A program made the translations under genes and the position numbers. A DNA stretch of 64,000 bases from Clostridium sp. CMCC3677 (GTDB taxonomy: Bacteria; Bacillota; Clostridia; Clostridiales; Clostridiaceae): NCBI RefSeq assembly GCF_023845585.1, contig NZ_JAMQHS010000001.1, positions 450,424 to 514,423 on the forward strand, read 5' to 3'. This document shows, piece after piece, positions 34,467 to 42,917 of this stretch (its first letter is position 1; every line of letters begins with the position of its first letter). The notes beneath the pieces are model-generated. The model made no database searches. It was not told where the DNA came from and saw nothing but the letters and a program-made list of their open reading frames with translations.

Positions 34467-34514
34467 TTAACTGCTTAAAATCGCCAAAGCAATTTTGAGT
34501 CGTTGATTTTTTTA
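34467..34514. terminator. Terminator between the siderophore operon and the DtxR gene
   Basis: A 21-bp stem with wobble pairs (AAAAAATTAAC...AAAAT with ATTTT...GTTGATTTTTT) closes over an 8-11 nt loop. T tracts lie on both outer sides, fitting the convergent genes. The AATCG and GCTTTGGCGATTTT style resembles the tail hairpin of repeat family B. Confidence 0.75.
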
Positions 34515-34892
34515 TTTATTCTCATGTTCTGAAAGAAATTTTTGCATAGCATAAACAGAATCTGAACTAATAACATGTTCTATAGCACAAGCGTCTTCAT
34601 CTGCAATAGAGATATCGATGTTTAGAATTTTTATAAAGAAATCTTTAATAATGTGATGCTTTTTAGATGTAAATCTAGCTATTTCTAAGCCTAAAGGAGT
34701 TAAAAATATTTCCTTATATCTTTCATTAGTTATAAGTCCCTTTTCAGCTAAAGTTACCATAGCGCTATTAGTGCTTGCTTTAGTTACTCCAAGCTTTTCT
34801 GCTATACGAGTCATTTTAACTCCGTTGCCTTCTTCTGATAACTCATAGATAGCTTCTAAATAATTTTCCATTACAAAAGTAAGTTTTTCCAT
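34512..34892 (-). CDS. DtxR/MntR family metal-dependent repressor
   Basis: The 126-residue protein has an N-terminal winged helix (MENYLEAIYELSEEGNGVKMTRIAEKLGVTKASTNSAMVTLAEKGLI) and a metal-binding dimerisation part with HHIIKDFF and DACAIEHVISSDSV. It ends before any SH3-like domain, as in MntR-type members. It probably senses Mn(II) or Fe(II). It lies convergent to the siderophore operon. GGAG precedes the start. Confidence 0.88.
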   Translation of the reverse strand: MEKLTFVMENYLEAIYELSEEGNGVKMTRIAEKLGVTKASTNSAMVTLAEKGLITNERYKEIFLTPLGLEIARFTSKKHHIIKDFFIKILNIDISIADEDACAIEHVISSDSVYAMQKFLSEHENK

Positions 34893-35096
34893 ACAAATCT
34901 CCTGTGATTTTTAAAGTTGATTTTATTCACTCTATATTAATAAAAAGTCTTTTAATAATAATAACATATTTTTAATCATATATAAAAGAGGGTCAAAGAA
35001 GTTTGATATATTTAATATGACAATAGGCTTTCTTTCTTCTTTTATCTAAATAAAAATTTAGTGAATTATGTAAATATAAAAATTTTCATTTTCATT

Positions 35097-35124
35097 AATA
35101 TATCCTAAATATTTAGAATATATT
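35097..35124. promoter_or_regulatory. 28-bp palindrome upstream of the endonuclease gene
   Basis: The arms AATATAT and CTAAAT, separated by one unpaired base, form a dyad symmetric about 35110/35111 (with ATTTAG and ATATATT). It lies 99-126 bp before the TTG start and could be an operator. The remaining 34893-35222 region shows no gene. Confidence 0.4.
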
Positions 35125-35222
35125 AAAACATAATAATCTGGTATATTTAAATGCATTGCTATAAAGAGGGGGAAGCTATGCATTAAAACGGATTATTAAT
35201 AAATATTTCAGGAGGCATAATA

Positions 35223-36509
35223 TTGAATAATGCAAAGTTTAAAATCAAAAGGTTTACATTGTCATTTATACTTAGTTTAGTCTTAGTTTTTTCTTTTTCT
35301 ATACCTAACACAACATATGCTATGATTGGAAGTGGAACAAGCACAGAGCCATATTCAGTAACTGAAGCTATAGAAAATCAAAACAATACATTAAAAACTG
35401 TTCAGGGATATATAATTGGACAGCCAATAGCTACTGATAGAGTTTTAACAAGTGTATATACTGGAGATACTGCTATTGCAATTGCAGATAGCGCAACAGA
35501 AACAAATACATTAAATATGATTTATGTTAAAATTCCTGCAACATATAGAAATTCTTTTGGACTAAAAACAAACCCAGATTTACAAGGGAGTCAAGTTAAT
35601 GTTACCGGTTATTTAACTTCATATTTTTCACATGATGGATTAAAAAATATTACTAGTATAACAAAAGTAACTTCTTCAGAGGTAAGTACTTCTGATACTG
35701 ATTTAAGTGGAAATACATCAGCAGGTGAAAATAATTCAGATGTAATCATTGAGGATGATGTTAGTGGAAATGACGAGGTAAGTAGTAATGATACAATAAT
35801 TACTGATACAGCAACTTCATATGATGATACCTATTATACAGATGCTATTGGAAAGAGTGGAAAAGCTTTAAAATCATCACTTCATGAAATAATTGATGAT
35901 AATAAAAAGTTATCATACGCTGCTGTTTGGGAAGCATTGATGGATACAGATGAAGATCCTAATAATACAAATAACGTAATATTATTATATACAGGTCGTT
36001 CTCAAGGAAAAAACACAAAAGGAGCAGGCGTGAATAATTGGAATAGAGAGCATGTTTGGGCAAAGTCACATGGTAATTTTGGAACTAAAGCAGGTCCAGG
36101 AACAGATTTACATCATTTAAGACCAGCAGATGTATCTGTAAACAGTTCAAGAGGAAATTTAGATTTTGACAATGGCGGAGTTCCACATAGTGAAGCTACT
36201 TTATGTAAATATGATAATGATTCATGGGAACCAAGAGATAGTGTAAAAGGTGATATCGCTAGAATGTTATTTTACATGGATGTAAGATATGAAGGTGATA
36301 GAGGAGAAGTAGATCTAGAATTGAATGATAAAGTTAATAATGGGGCTAATCCATACATGGGAAAATTAAGCACATTGCTTCAATGGAATAACCAAGACCC
36401 TGTTGATGAACTTGAAAAAAGGAGAAATGATATAATATACAAAAAATATCAGCACAATAGAAATCCTTTTATTGATCATCCAGAATGGGCAAATGAAATT
36501 TGGAATTAA
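35223..36509 (+). CDS. Secreted endonuclease I family nuclease with N-terminal OB-like domain
   Basis: The 428-residue protein starts at TTG, chosen because AGGAGG lies 7 bp upstream; the first signal-peptide residues follow (FKIKRFTLSFILSLVLVFSFSI). After cleavage near TYA-M, an N-terminal region of about 100 residues resembles DUF6359. An acidic linker (DTDLSGNTSAGENNSD...) follows. The C-terminal endonuclease I domain has NREHVWAKSHG, GTDLHHLRPAD and NSSRGNLDF, the catalytic His-Asn-metal pattern. It probably degrades extracellular DNA or RNA. Confidence 0.9.
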   Translation: MNNAKFKIKRFTLSFILSLVLVFSFSIPNTTYAMIGSGTSTEPYSVTEAIENQNNTLKTVQGYIIGQPIATDRVLTSVYTGDTAIAIADSATETNTLNMIYVKIPATYRNSFGLKTNPDLQGSQVNVTGYLTSYFSHDGLKNITSITKVTSSEVSTSDTDLSGNTSAGENNSDVIIEDDVSGNDEVSSNDTIITDTATSYDDTYYTDAIGKSGKALKSSLHEIIDDNKKLSYAAVWEALMDTDEDPNNTNNVILLYTGRSQGKNTKGAGVNNWNREHVWAKSHGNFGTKAGPGTDLHHLRPADVSVNSSRGNLDFDNGGVPHSEATLCKYDNDSWEPRDSVKGDIARMLFYMDVRYEGDRGEVDLELNDKVNNGANPYMGKLSTLLQWNNQDPVDELEKRRNDIIYKKYQHNRNPFIDHPEWANEIWN

Positions 36510-36553
36510 AACTAAAAAATCTTAGGGAGTTTAAGTAAAAAAGTATGCTACTT

Positions 36554-36592
36554 AAAGTATGACTTCGATATTCTATTGGAGTCATACTTTTT
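36554..36592 (+). terminator. Terminator after the endonuclease gene
   Basis: An 11-bp stem AAAGTATGACT/AGTCATACTTT with a 15-nt loop is followed by a T run. Confidence 0.8.
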
Positions 36593-36733
36593 AACTTTTT
36601 CTGTAATCTTTTTGATTATAAAAATCTATATATTCATCAAGAGAACATTTGGCTTTTCTTGACATAAAAAATACCCCCTTTATAAAAACAGTTTTATTAT
36701 TTTAACTGTCTACTATAAAGGGAGCATATCATT
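36591..36733 (-). mobile_element. Insertion-sequence remnant with a 24-codon transposase start
   Basis: On the minus strand a GGGGG site precedes an ATG (36665) opening MSRKAKCSLDEYIDFYNQ, which stops after 24 codons (36591). It reads like the first residues of an IS3-type orfA. Its upstream side holds the inverted repeat CCCTTTATA/TATAAAGGG (36676-36722) and an inner ACAGTT/AACTGT, the kind of terminal dyad that IS ends have. No other transposase sequence remains. The IS family is uncertain. Confidence 0.5.
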
Positions 36734-36841
36734 TTTTGGTTTATAATATTTCCTAATTATATATTTTTATAAAAATTATTATCAATAAATAGTGTCTAAT
36801 ACGTAGTTTGTACAAAATTATTTATAAAGAATCACATGATT

Positions 36842-37420
36842 TTATAGTTCGGCTATTACCCTAGATGTAAGACCTGTTGCACCTCTTATATTAAGAGGAA
36901 AAGTGTGCATAGTAAAAGAATTATTTTTGGCCTCTGACCATAATAGATCAAGATTATTTATATTCTCAACAATAAATATATTTCTATCTGCACAATACTG
37001 ATCTATATATCTGTGTTCAGAACTTTTTTTTATTCCAGGTGAATCTATTCCTATTAGACTAACTTTTCTATTTATTAAATAATCAATTAATTCCTTAGAA
37101 AGCTCAGGATAATCTGTTAAGTATTCAGCTGTTCCATAGCCCATCTCTTTTAAGTAGCCAGTATAAAAAATAATAAAGTGATTTTCCTTAATTTCGTTTA
37201 GGTTAATATCCTTTAATGAAATCTCACTATTTCTTATGTGAGATACATTAAATATTTTTCCAATTCTATTTATATAATCAAGAGGAAACTTTTTATTCAT
37301 AATATCAAAATGAGTTCCTATATGACCTATAGATCCGAAGGCTTTATCCTCATTTATTGCCTTCTTAAGAGTTGAGGAAAGTACTTCCTTGCTAATTTCT
37401 AATGTTAAATCAATTTTCAT
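36842..37420 (-). CDS. Cyclase/kynurenine-formamidase-like family protein
   Basis: From the ATG at 37420 (the GGAGG site is inside the alternative 37435 start) the protein has 192 residues. The metal-binding pattern GHIGTHFDIM and the later GIDSPGIKK...HRYIDQ segment match the cyclase family (PF04199). The substrate is unknown. The gene is divergent from a MarR regulator gene and shares an intergenic region with three similar palindromes, so it is likely the regulator's target. Confidence 0.85.
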   Translation of the reverse strand: MKIDLTLEISKEVLSSTLKKAINEDKAFGSIGHIGTHFDIMNKKFPLDYINRIGKIFNVSHIRNSEISLKDINLNEIKENHFIIFYTGYLKEMGYGTAEYLTDYPELSKELIDYLINRKVSLIGIDSPGIKKSSEHRYIDQYCADRNIFIVENINNLDLLWSEAKNNSFTMHTFPLNIRGATGLTSRVIAEL

Positions 37421-37447
37421 TTTTAAAACCTCCATTAAATTAAAAAC

Positions 37448-37561
37448 GTTTCCTTGGAAACTATTTTAATAATATCATAAAGAAGGTTTCCTTGTAAACA
37501 ATTTTGATAGTATTGAATAAAAAAATTTTTGAATTATAATATATATTGTTAACTAAGAAAC
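37448..37561. promoter_or_regulatory. Divergent promoters with three MarR-type operators
   Basis: GTTTCCTTGGAAAC (37448-37461), GTTTCCTTGTAAAC (37486-37499) and, reversed, GTTTCTTAGTTAAC (37548-37561) share one palindromic pattern. The minus promoter (TTTACA, 18 bp, TATTAT) has one site on the -35 and one past the -10. The plus promoter has TTGAAT (37513-37518), 16 bp, TATAAT (37535-37540), with the third site at its start point. Confidence 0.75.
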
Positions 37562-37578
37562 TAAATGGGGGCAGATTT

Positions 37579-38094
37579 ATGATAATAGATGATAAGTCAG
37601 GGGCATTATTTGAAAAAGTGATTTCTTTTATAAATCATGTAAGTGATTCAAACAAAAACCAAGAGAAAAATTTAATTCAAGCAATTTTAAACATAAAAGA
37701 AGATGAAGAAGAGGTTAGGAAGGAACTTAGTAAAATATCAGAAGATGATATAAGAGATATATCATTATCAGAGTTTCATGTTATTGAATGTATAGGTAAA
37801 AATAATATGGCTAATAATATATTCATAGCAAAAGAGCTTTATATGACTAAAGGTGGTATATCAAAAATAAATTCAAAGCTTCTTTCAAAGGAGATTATTA
37901 ATGCAGATAAGATAGAAAATAATAAAAAAGAAATTTATTATAGCCTAACAGTGAAAGGTATGGCCTTGTTTAAATTACATGAATATTTTCATAAAAAAGA
38001 ACAAGAAAAGTTAATGGAAATTTTGAATAAGTATAAGGATGAAGAAATAACTACTATTTTAAAATTTTTAGATGATTTAAAAAAGATTATATAG
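37579..38094 (+). CDS. MarR family transcriptional regulator
   Basis: From the ATG at 37579 (after GGGGGC) the protein has 171 residues. It contains a winged helix FHVIECIGKNNMANNIFIAKELYMTKGGISKINSKL and the wing KKEIYYSLTVKGMALFKLHEYFH. An in-frame ATG at 37546 overlaps the third operator and lacks a ribosome site, so it is not preferred. It is divergent from the cyclase gene and probably represses both itself and that gene. Confidence 0.85.
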   Translation: MIIDDKSGALFEKVISFINHVSDSNKNQEKNLIQAILNIKEDEEEVRKELSKISEDDIRDISLSEFHVIECIGKNNMANNIFIAKELYMTKGGISKINSKLLSKEIINADKIENNKKEIYYSLTVKGMALFKLHEYFHKKEQEKLMEILNKYKDEEITTILKFLDDLKKII

Positions 38095-38291
38095 GAAATA
38101 GATTATAGATATTATGGAATATAAACAATGAAATTGGAGATACTGTAAATCATATATTATTATGATAAGTAAATATTATAGTAACTTAGAGTTTACAGCG
38201 GAATAAAAAGATGAACTTCACTTAGGGGTTATACGGAAAGAAGTATTAGATTACAGGGTCTTTAATTAATATCGTATTAAAATTTATAAAT

Positions 38292-38330
38292 AAGAAAGGC
38301 TTAGATGTATTATTATACTAAGTCTTTCTT
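38292..38330. terminator. Bidirectional terminator between MarR and VanZ-RDD genes
   Basis: A 13-bp stem AAGAAAGGCTTAG/CTAAGTCTTTCTT with one wobble pair is flanked by AT tracts. The rest of 38095-38291 holds no gene that I can see. Confidence 0.75.
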
Positions 38331-38339
38331 ATTTTAATA

Positions 38340-39422
38340 TTATATAATAATATTTTTTGTATTACTCAATTTTTCATAAAACAGCATATTATCTTTCTTT
38401 ATTATACTTAGTAAAAGGTGTACAAATATTAATAAGTTAATTACTATAGCTATAAGCATGATGACAATAATATAATTAGCATAGTCAATTTTATTTAAGT
38501 CAATAGCAGTAAATAAGATTTTATTTACACCAAAAACTCCATAATAAAGAATTCCATATCGTATAAAAATTTCTTTAAATGATAGCTTTTCATGTTTTCC
38601 TTTAATTCTTATTTTAAACAAATATTTTCCAAGAGTTTGACCATTAGTTAAATAGACAAGTACAATAAAGTAAATAAATACTATTAAAGATTTTACAAAC
38701 AAATTGGAATTAATATTAGGAATAAAGCCCAATATAAACCAATCTATATAGAATGCAAAAAATCTTCTTACATATCCCACTTTAAGTTTTTGTAAATCTA
38801 TATTGTCATCTAATGTATTTGATTTAGGAAGATAGTATGTAAATAATGGAGCTATTAAATAGCCTAAGAATCCACCAAAAGTATTTAAGATTAAATCATC
38901 CACGTCAAAAAGTCTATATGGAGCATTGTATATACCATACAAACCAGATAGTTGAGTAAGCTCAAAGAACAATGAAACTAAAAAAGTTATAAGTATAGTT
39001 TTCTTTAAATCTTTTTTGAAATAATATCTTAAGTAAATACCAAGTGGCGTAAGTAAAATTCCATTAAATGCAGCTTGTAAAAAAGCTCTTTCTTTAAGAA
39101 TATTTATATATGTAAAAGGTTTGGAAAATACAATATCAGTTTCTTTAAAAATGTCAATAATAAAATTAAAAGGTATTAATTGAATATGCTGAGTTCCTTC
39201 TGCTTGTAAACTACGAATGTCAGTAGTAAGAGGTAGTGGCAATATTATTAAATAATAAGTACATAATAAGTATAGTAAAAATGAATATAAAATAAGAGTC
39301 CTAAATTTATTAATATATCCATATTTTCTATATTGATATAAACTAAAAGGAATCGTAATAAATATAGCTAAAATAGAAAAAGTTAGCATAGCTATTTTAA
39401 TAGGGAAAACATAATGCATCAT
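38340..39422 (-). CDS. VanZ-like and RDD domain membrane protein
   Basis: The 360-residue protein has an N-terminal VanZ-like region of about five helices, with the characteristic PFNFIIDIF and FFELTQLSGLYG...YRLFDVDDLILNTFGGFLGY. A C-terminal RDD domain follows, with RRFFAFYIDWFILG and TNGQTLGKYLFKIRIKG. The combination is common in Firmicutes; VanZ relates to low-level teicoplanin resistance, but most homologues have unknown roles. The start at 39422 places GGAGG 11 bp upstream; the ATG at 39443 would put that site inside the gene. Confidence 0.85.
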   Translation of the reverse strand: MMHYVFPIKIAMLTFSILAIFITIPFSLYQYRKYGYINKFRTLILYSFLLYLLCTYYLIILPLPLTTDIRSLQAEGTQHIQLIPFNFIIDIFKETDIVFSKPFTYINILKERAFLQAAFNGILLTPLGIYLRYYFKKDLKKTILITFLVSLFFELTQLSGLYGIYNAPYRLFDVDDLILNTFGGFLGYLIAPLFTYYLPKSNTLDDNIDLQKLKVGYVRRFFAFYIDWFILGFIPNINSNLFVKSLIVFIYFIVLVYLTNGQTLGKYLFKIRIKGKHEKLSFKEIFIRYGILYYGVFGVNKILFTAIDLNKIDYANYIIVIMLIAIVINLLIFVHLLLSIIKKDNMLFYEKLSNTKNIII

Positions 39423-39656
39423 TTTTAAATTATCCTCCATCATTAGTAAAATTTTATCACAGTTACGATTTATATATTAAGAAGTATATCAGCATAATAA
39501 CACATCTACAATTAATATTTACAGTCATTTGAAATATATAGTGTAATAAAACAATAAAAAGAATCAAATCATAAATAAATAGAAATAAACTAAAGGAAAT
39601 ATGGTTAATAAAATTGAATATAAATTATAGTTTAATAACTTTGTATATAGACGATG

Positions 39657-39687
39657 AAAGGAGTATCTGAAAAAGGTACTCCTTTTG
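39657..39687. terminator. Hairpin upstream of the sigma factor gene
   Basis: AAAGGAGTA/TACTCCTTT pairs around the loop TCTGAAAAAGG and ends in a T run. A nearly identical core follows the anti-sigma gene at 41455. The surrounding 39444-39856 region contains no other gene; a possible -35-like AAAACC lies near 39795. Confidence 0.7.
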
Positions 39688-39856
39688 CTATTTAAGATTA
39701 AAAATTGCAATAAAATTGAATTAAAAATAATTATAAATATAAAGAGATTTTTTATGTTATAAGACTAAAATTTAAAAAAATAATAAATTAACAAAACCTA
39801 AATGATATAGTTATGCTCTTATATTATAGAATGCAAAAAGAAAGGAGATGTAAAAG

Positions 39857-40441
39857 TTGGATATCCAAGACACAATAATGCGTTGTAAGCTAGGGGAAAA
39901 GGAGGCATTTCAGGAACTTTTGCAAACCGTAGAAAAGAAAGCATTGGCCACTGCTTATTTTTTATCTGGAAAAAGAGGAATTGCAGAGGACATTCTTCAG
40001 GAAACTTATATGAAATGTTTTATGGAAATAGATAAGCTTAAAGATCCTGAAGCATTTAAAATATGGTTTTTTAGAATTCTTGTTCGCACAGGCTGGAAAA
40101 TGTCTAAAAAACAATCAATGCTAGTTCCTACTGATATAACATCAGAAAATGAAGCTTTGTTTTATAATGAAAAACAAAATGAAGAAAATATAATTGATAC
40201 TTATGAAACAAAGCACATAGTAAAAAGTGCAATTAATAATTTAAGTGAAAATTTAAAAACTGTTGTTATTTTATATTACTTTAATGATATGTCAATAGAA
40301 GAAATTTCAAAAGTAACTGGATGCTTTAAAGCAACAGTAAAATCCCGTTTATTCTATGCAAGAGGTGCTTTAAAAAAGCAATTGGGTGATTGTTTTGAAA
40401 ACCAAAATCATCTAGCAGAAGTTAAATGCAAACAAATATAG
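39857..40441 (+). CDS. ECF-type RNA polymerase sigma factor
   Basis: The 194-residue protein has sigma region 2 (AEDILQETYMKCF...AFKIWFFRILVR) and region 4 (LSENLKTVVILYYFNDMSIEEISKVTGCFKATVKSRLFYARGALKK in order). No regions 1 or 3 are present. It starts at TTG after AAAGGAGATG; the start lies in the perfect palindrome TTGGATATCCAA (39857-39868). The gene downstream encodes a membrane anti-sigma-like protein, as usual for ECF pairs. Confidence 0.92.
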   Translation: MDIQDTIMRCKLGEKEAFQELLQTVEKKALATAYFLSGKRGIAEDILQETYMKCFMEIDKLKDPEAFKIWFFRILVRTGWKMSKKQSMLVPTDITSENEALFYNEKQNEENIIDTYETKHIVKSAINNLSENLKTVVILYYFNDMSIEEISKVTGCFKATVKSRLFYARGALKKQLGDCFENQNHLAEVKCKQI

Positions 40442-40477
40442 TGTAAGTCAACTATATAGATAAAGGAGTGTATTAGA

Positions 40478-41410
40478 ATGAATAAGAATGATAAATTTGA
40501 CAGTTTAATAAAATCAGCTATGGATGATAGTGCTAATAATATTAAAGCATCAAGAGATATTTTTAATGATGCTTGGAATAAAAAAGAACAAGGAGTGACT
40601 AATATGAGTTATTTTAAAATAAAAAATATAAAAAAAGCGGCGTTGATTACTGCATGTTGTGCAGCATTTTCTATTGTTGGAGTTTTTACAGTTTCACCAG
40701 AAGTTAGAGCAGCTGCACAGGAAGTCTTTAGAACAATATTTATAACTGATGAATCTGGTAATATTGTAGAAAGATCGGAAGATGAAAAGGTTCCAGTTGG
40801 TTTTGGTGTTGTACCAATAACAGATGAGAATAAGGAAGATATGGAAAGAAGAATTGGTTTTAAAATTAATTTACCTGAAAAAATAGGAAATTATTCATAT
40901 GAAAAAATAGAAGATTATGTTATGGAACCAGGTGTAACAATAATGGCTGATGGTGTAAAATATAAGGATTCAAGTGAGGTACGTGACAAATTAGAGAAGG
41001 CAATAGATGATGAGAAAACTTTTGATGAGCTTAGTAAGGATTATAAGGTTACTATGATGCCTGGTTTAACATATGTAGATAATCAAGGACACAAATTCCG
41101 ATTAACCTTATTTAAATATAATGAAAATTCTTCAAAACAACTTGAAGATGATGAAAAAGAAATAAATATTAATGATATTAAATGTAGAATATCACAAGGA
41201 AAAAATGTTAAATATAATGTGAAGAAGAATTCAGAAGGTGAAGGTGTAACTGATCTGGAAAATAAACCAATTGCCATAGATGAACGTTATGATATGGAAT
41301 GGAACTATGACGGAGTAAGATATTGTTTATATATTGGAAATGATTCTTCTCATGTTGATGCAGCAATACAATTTGCAGAAGATTATATAAAAATTTTGAA
41401 GCAATCATAG
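40478..41410 (+). CDS. DUF4367-type membrane anti-sigma-like protein
   Basis: The 310-residue protein has a short cytoplasmic N-terminal part (about 50 residues). One transmembrane helix ALITACCAAFSIVGVFTV follows, and then a large extracytoplasmic region whose C terminus has WNYDGVRYCLYIG...AAIQFAEDYIK, typical of DUF4367. The layout and position after an ECF sigma gene indicate an anti-sigma or sigma-modulating role. The signal sensed is unknown. AAGGAG precedes the ATG. Confidence 0.8.
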   Translation: MNKNDKFDSLIKSAMDDSANNIKASRDIFNDAWNKKEQGVTNMSYFKIKNIKKAALITACCAAFSIVGVFTVSPEVRAAAQEVFRTIFITDESGNIVERSEDEKVPVGFGVVPITDENKEDMERRIGFKINLPEKIGNYSYEKIEDYVMEPGVTIMADGVKYKDSSEVRDKLEKAIDDEKTFDELSKDYKVTMMPGLTYVDNQGHKFRLTLFKYNENSSKQLEDDEKEININDIKCRISQGKNVKYNVKKNSEGEGVTDLENKPIAIDERYDMEWNYDGVRYCLYIGNDSSHVDAAIQFAEDYIKILKQS

Positions 41411-41448
41411 AATAAAATATAAATATAAAAAAGTAGAATATGATTAAT

Positions 41449-41482
41449 AAAATGAGTAGCTGAAAAAGGTACTCATTTTTTA
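41449..41482 (+). terminator. Terminator of the sigma/anti-sigma operon
   Basis: AAAATGAGTA/TACTCATTTT pairs around the loop GCTGAAAAAGG, followed by a T run. The 21-nt core differs by one base from the hairpin before the operon. Confidence 0.85.
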
Positions 41483-41592
41483 TTGTGTTGGATTCAGTAA
41501 ATATTATTGCTATTAATTTACTTTCAATAAATTATATAAATAAAATATGGTAAAATAGTAATTAATTAAAATAAAAACGGAGGCTATAGTAT

Positions 41593-42570
41593 ATGGAAAA
41601 TAAAATTAAAGTTGGAGTAATTGGATATGGGAATTTAGGAAGAGGGGTATTAAAGGCAATCAAACAAAATGACGACATAGAGTTAGAGGCTGTATTTACA
41701 AGAAGAGAAGGAGTTTCTATTGAAGATGGCTTAAATGCTATACATATTTCAAAAATCGCAGAATATAAAGATAAAATTGATGTTATGATACTTTGCGGAG
41801 GATCAGCTACTGACTTACCGGAACAAGGACCTAAGATCGCAGAAATGTTTAATACTGTAGATAGTTTTGATACACATGCAAAGATTCCACAATATTTTGA
41901 AAGAATTGATAAGGTTGCTAAATCTGCTGGAACTTTAAGTATAATTTCAGTTGGTTGGGATCCAGGTTTATTTTCTTTAAATAGATTAATAGGTCAATCA
42001 ATTTTACCAGAAGGAAAAGATTATACTTTTTGGGGTAAAGGTGTAAGTCAAGGTCACTCAGATGCTATAAGAAGAATAGATGGAGTTAAAGACGGAAAAC
42101 AATATACAATTCCTAAAGAAGAAGCATTATCAAAAGTTAGAACTGGTGAAAATCCAGAATTTACAACTAGAGAAAAACATCTAAGAGTTTGTTATGTTGT
42201 ATTAGAAGATGGTGCAGATAAGACAAGAGTAGAGAATGAAATTAAGACTATGCCAAATTATTTTTCAGACTATGATACGGAAGTTAACTTTATAAGTGAA
42301 GAAGAATTAAAGAAAAATCATTCAGGAATGCCACATGGAGGTTTTGTTATAAGAACAGGGGTTACAGGTAATGGAAATAAGGAGAAAATAGAATTTTCAC
42401 TTTCATTAGAGAGTAATCCAGAGTTTACTTCAAGTGTATTAGTTGCATATGCTAGAGCAATTGTTAAGATGGCTAAAGAAGGAAAAACAGGTGCTTGCAC
42501 AGTATTTGATGTTCCACCAGCATATCTTTCAGCAAAATCACCAGAAGAGTTAAGAAAAGAATTATTATAA
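41593..42570 (+). CDS. ddh: meso-Diaminopimelate dehydrogenase
   Basis: This NADP-dependent enzyme makes meso-diaminopimelate from tetrahydrodipicolinate in one step for lysine and peptidoglycan. The 325-residue protein has an N-terminal Rossmann motif VGVIGYGNLGRGVLKAI. The family blocks DSFDTHAKIPQYF, SVGWDPGLFSLNR, GKGVSQGHSDAIRRIDGV and MPHGGFVIRTG follow. Length is typical. A GGAGG site precedes the ATG, and the gene is monocistronic. Confidence 0.95.
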   Translation: MENKIKVGVIGYGNLGRGVLKAIKQNDDIELEAVFTRREGVSIEDGLNAIHISKIAEYKDKIDVMILCGGSATDLPEQGPKIAEMFNTVDSFDTHAKIPQYFERIDKVAKSAGTLSIISVGWDPGLFSLNRLIGQSILPEGKDYTFWGKGVSQGHSDAIRRIDGVKDGKQYTIPKEEALSKVRTGENPEFTTREKHLRVCYVVLEDGADKTRVENEIKTMPNYFSDYDTEVNFISEEELKKNHSGMPHGGFVIRTGVTGNGNKEKIEFSLSLESNPEFTSSVLVAYARAIVKMAKEGKTGACTVFDVPPAYLSAKSPEELRKELL

Positions 42571-42653
42571 TATTTAGTATTTAAAAATTGCTAAAATGTT
42601 ATATAGGCTAGCAAAGTATTATCTAGTAAATAAAAATTAAGTTATTAATTAAC

Positions 42654-42702
42654 AAAAGAGATAAATGGATTAATATATAAGCTCATTTATCTCTTTTATT
42701 TA
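42654..42702 (+). terminator. Terminator after ddh
   Basis: A 14-bp perfect stem AAAAGAGATAAATG/CATTTATCTCTTTT is followed by a short T-rich tail, then directly by a family A repeat. Confidence 0.85.
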
Positions 42703-42703
42703 T

Positions 42704-42844
42704 GGCTATGTTTTAGCAGAGTGTTGATATATGCATAAGCAAAGTGGGCGGAGTAATTGAACTTAGGAATTCTAAAATGAGTATAGTCCAATTACAATAC
42801 CACTTCACCTATTGCATATATCAACACTGTTTTAAAACATAGTC
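42704..42844. repeat. Palindromic repeat family A, full copy (141 bp)
   Basis: Termini GGCTATGTTTTA and TAAAACATAGTC pair. Inner paired blocks are AGTGTTGATATATGCA with TGCATATATCAACACT, AAGTGG with CCACTT, and GTAATTG with CAATTAC. The element has no coding content. Related copies lie at 48559-48647 and 63806-64000, with a diverged one at 11445. Confidence 0.8.
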
Positions 42845-42917
42845 TTATTTATATATAATAATCTAGATTACTAATAATATTTTATTTATTATATAAATTA
42901 TTTACTAAAAGAAAATA

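Noticed and set aside
34989..35005. GGTCAAAGAAGTTTGAT resembling a CtsR box
   Set aside because: Only one heptad is in the right orientation; the second half is inverted, and no chaperone or protease gene follows.
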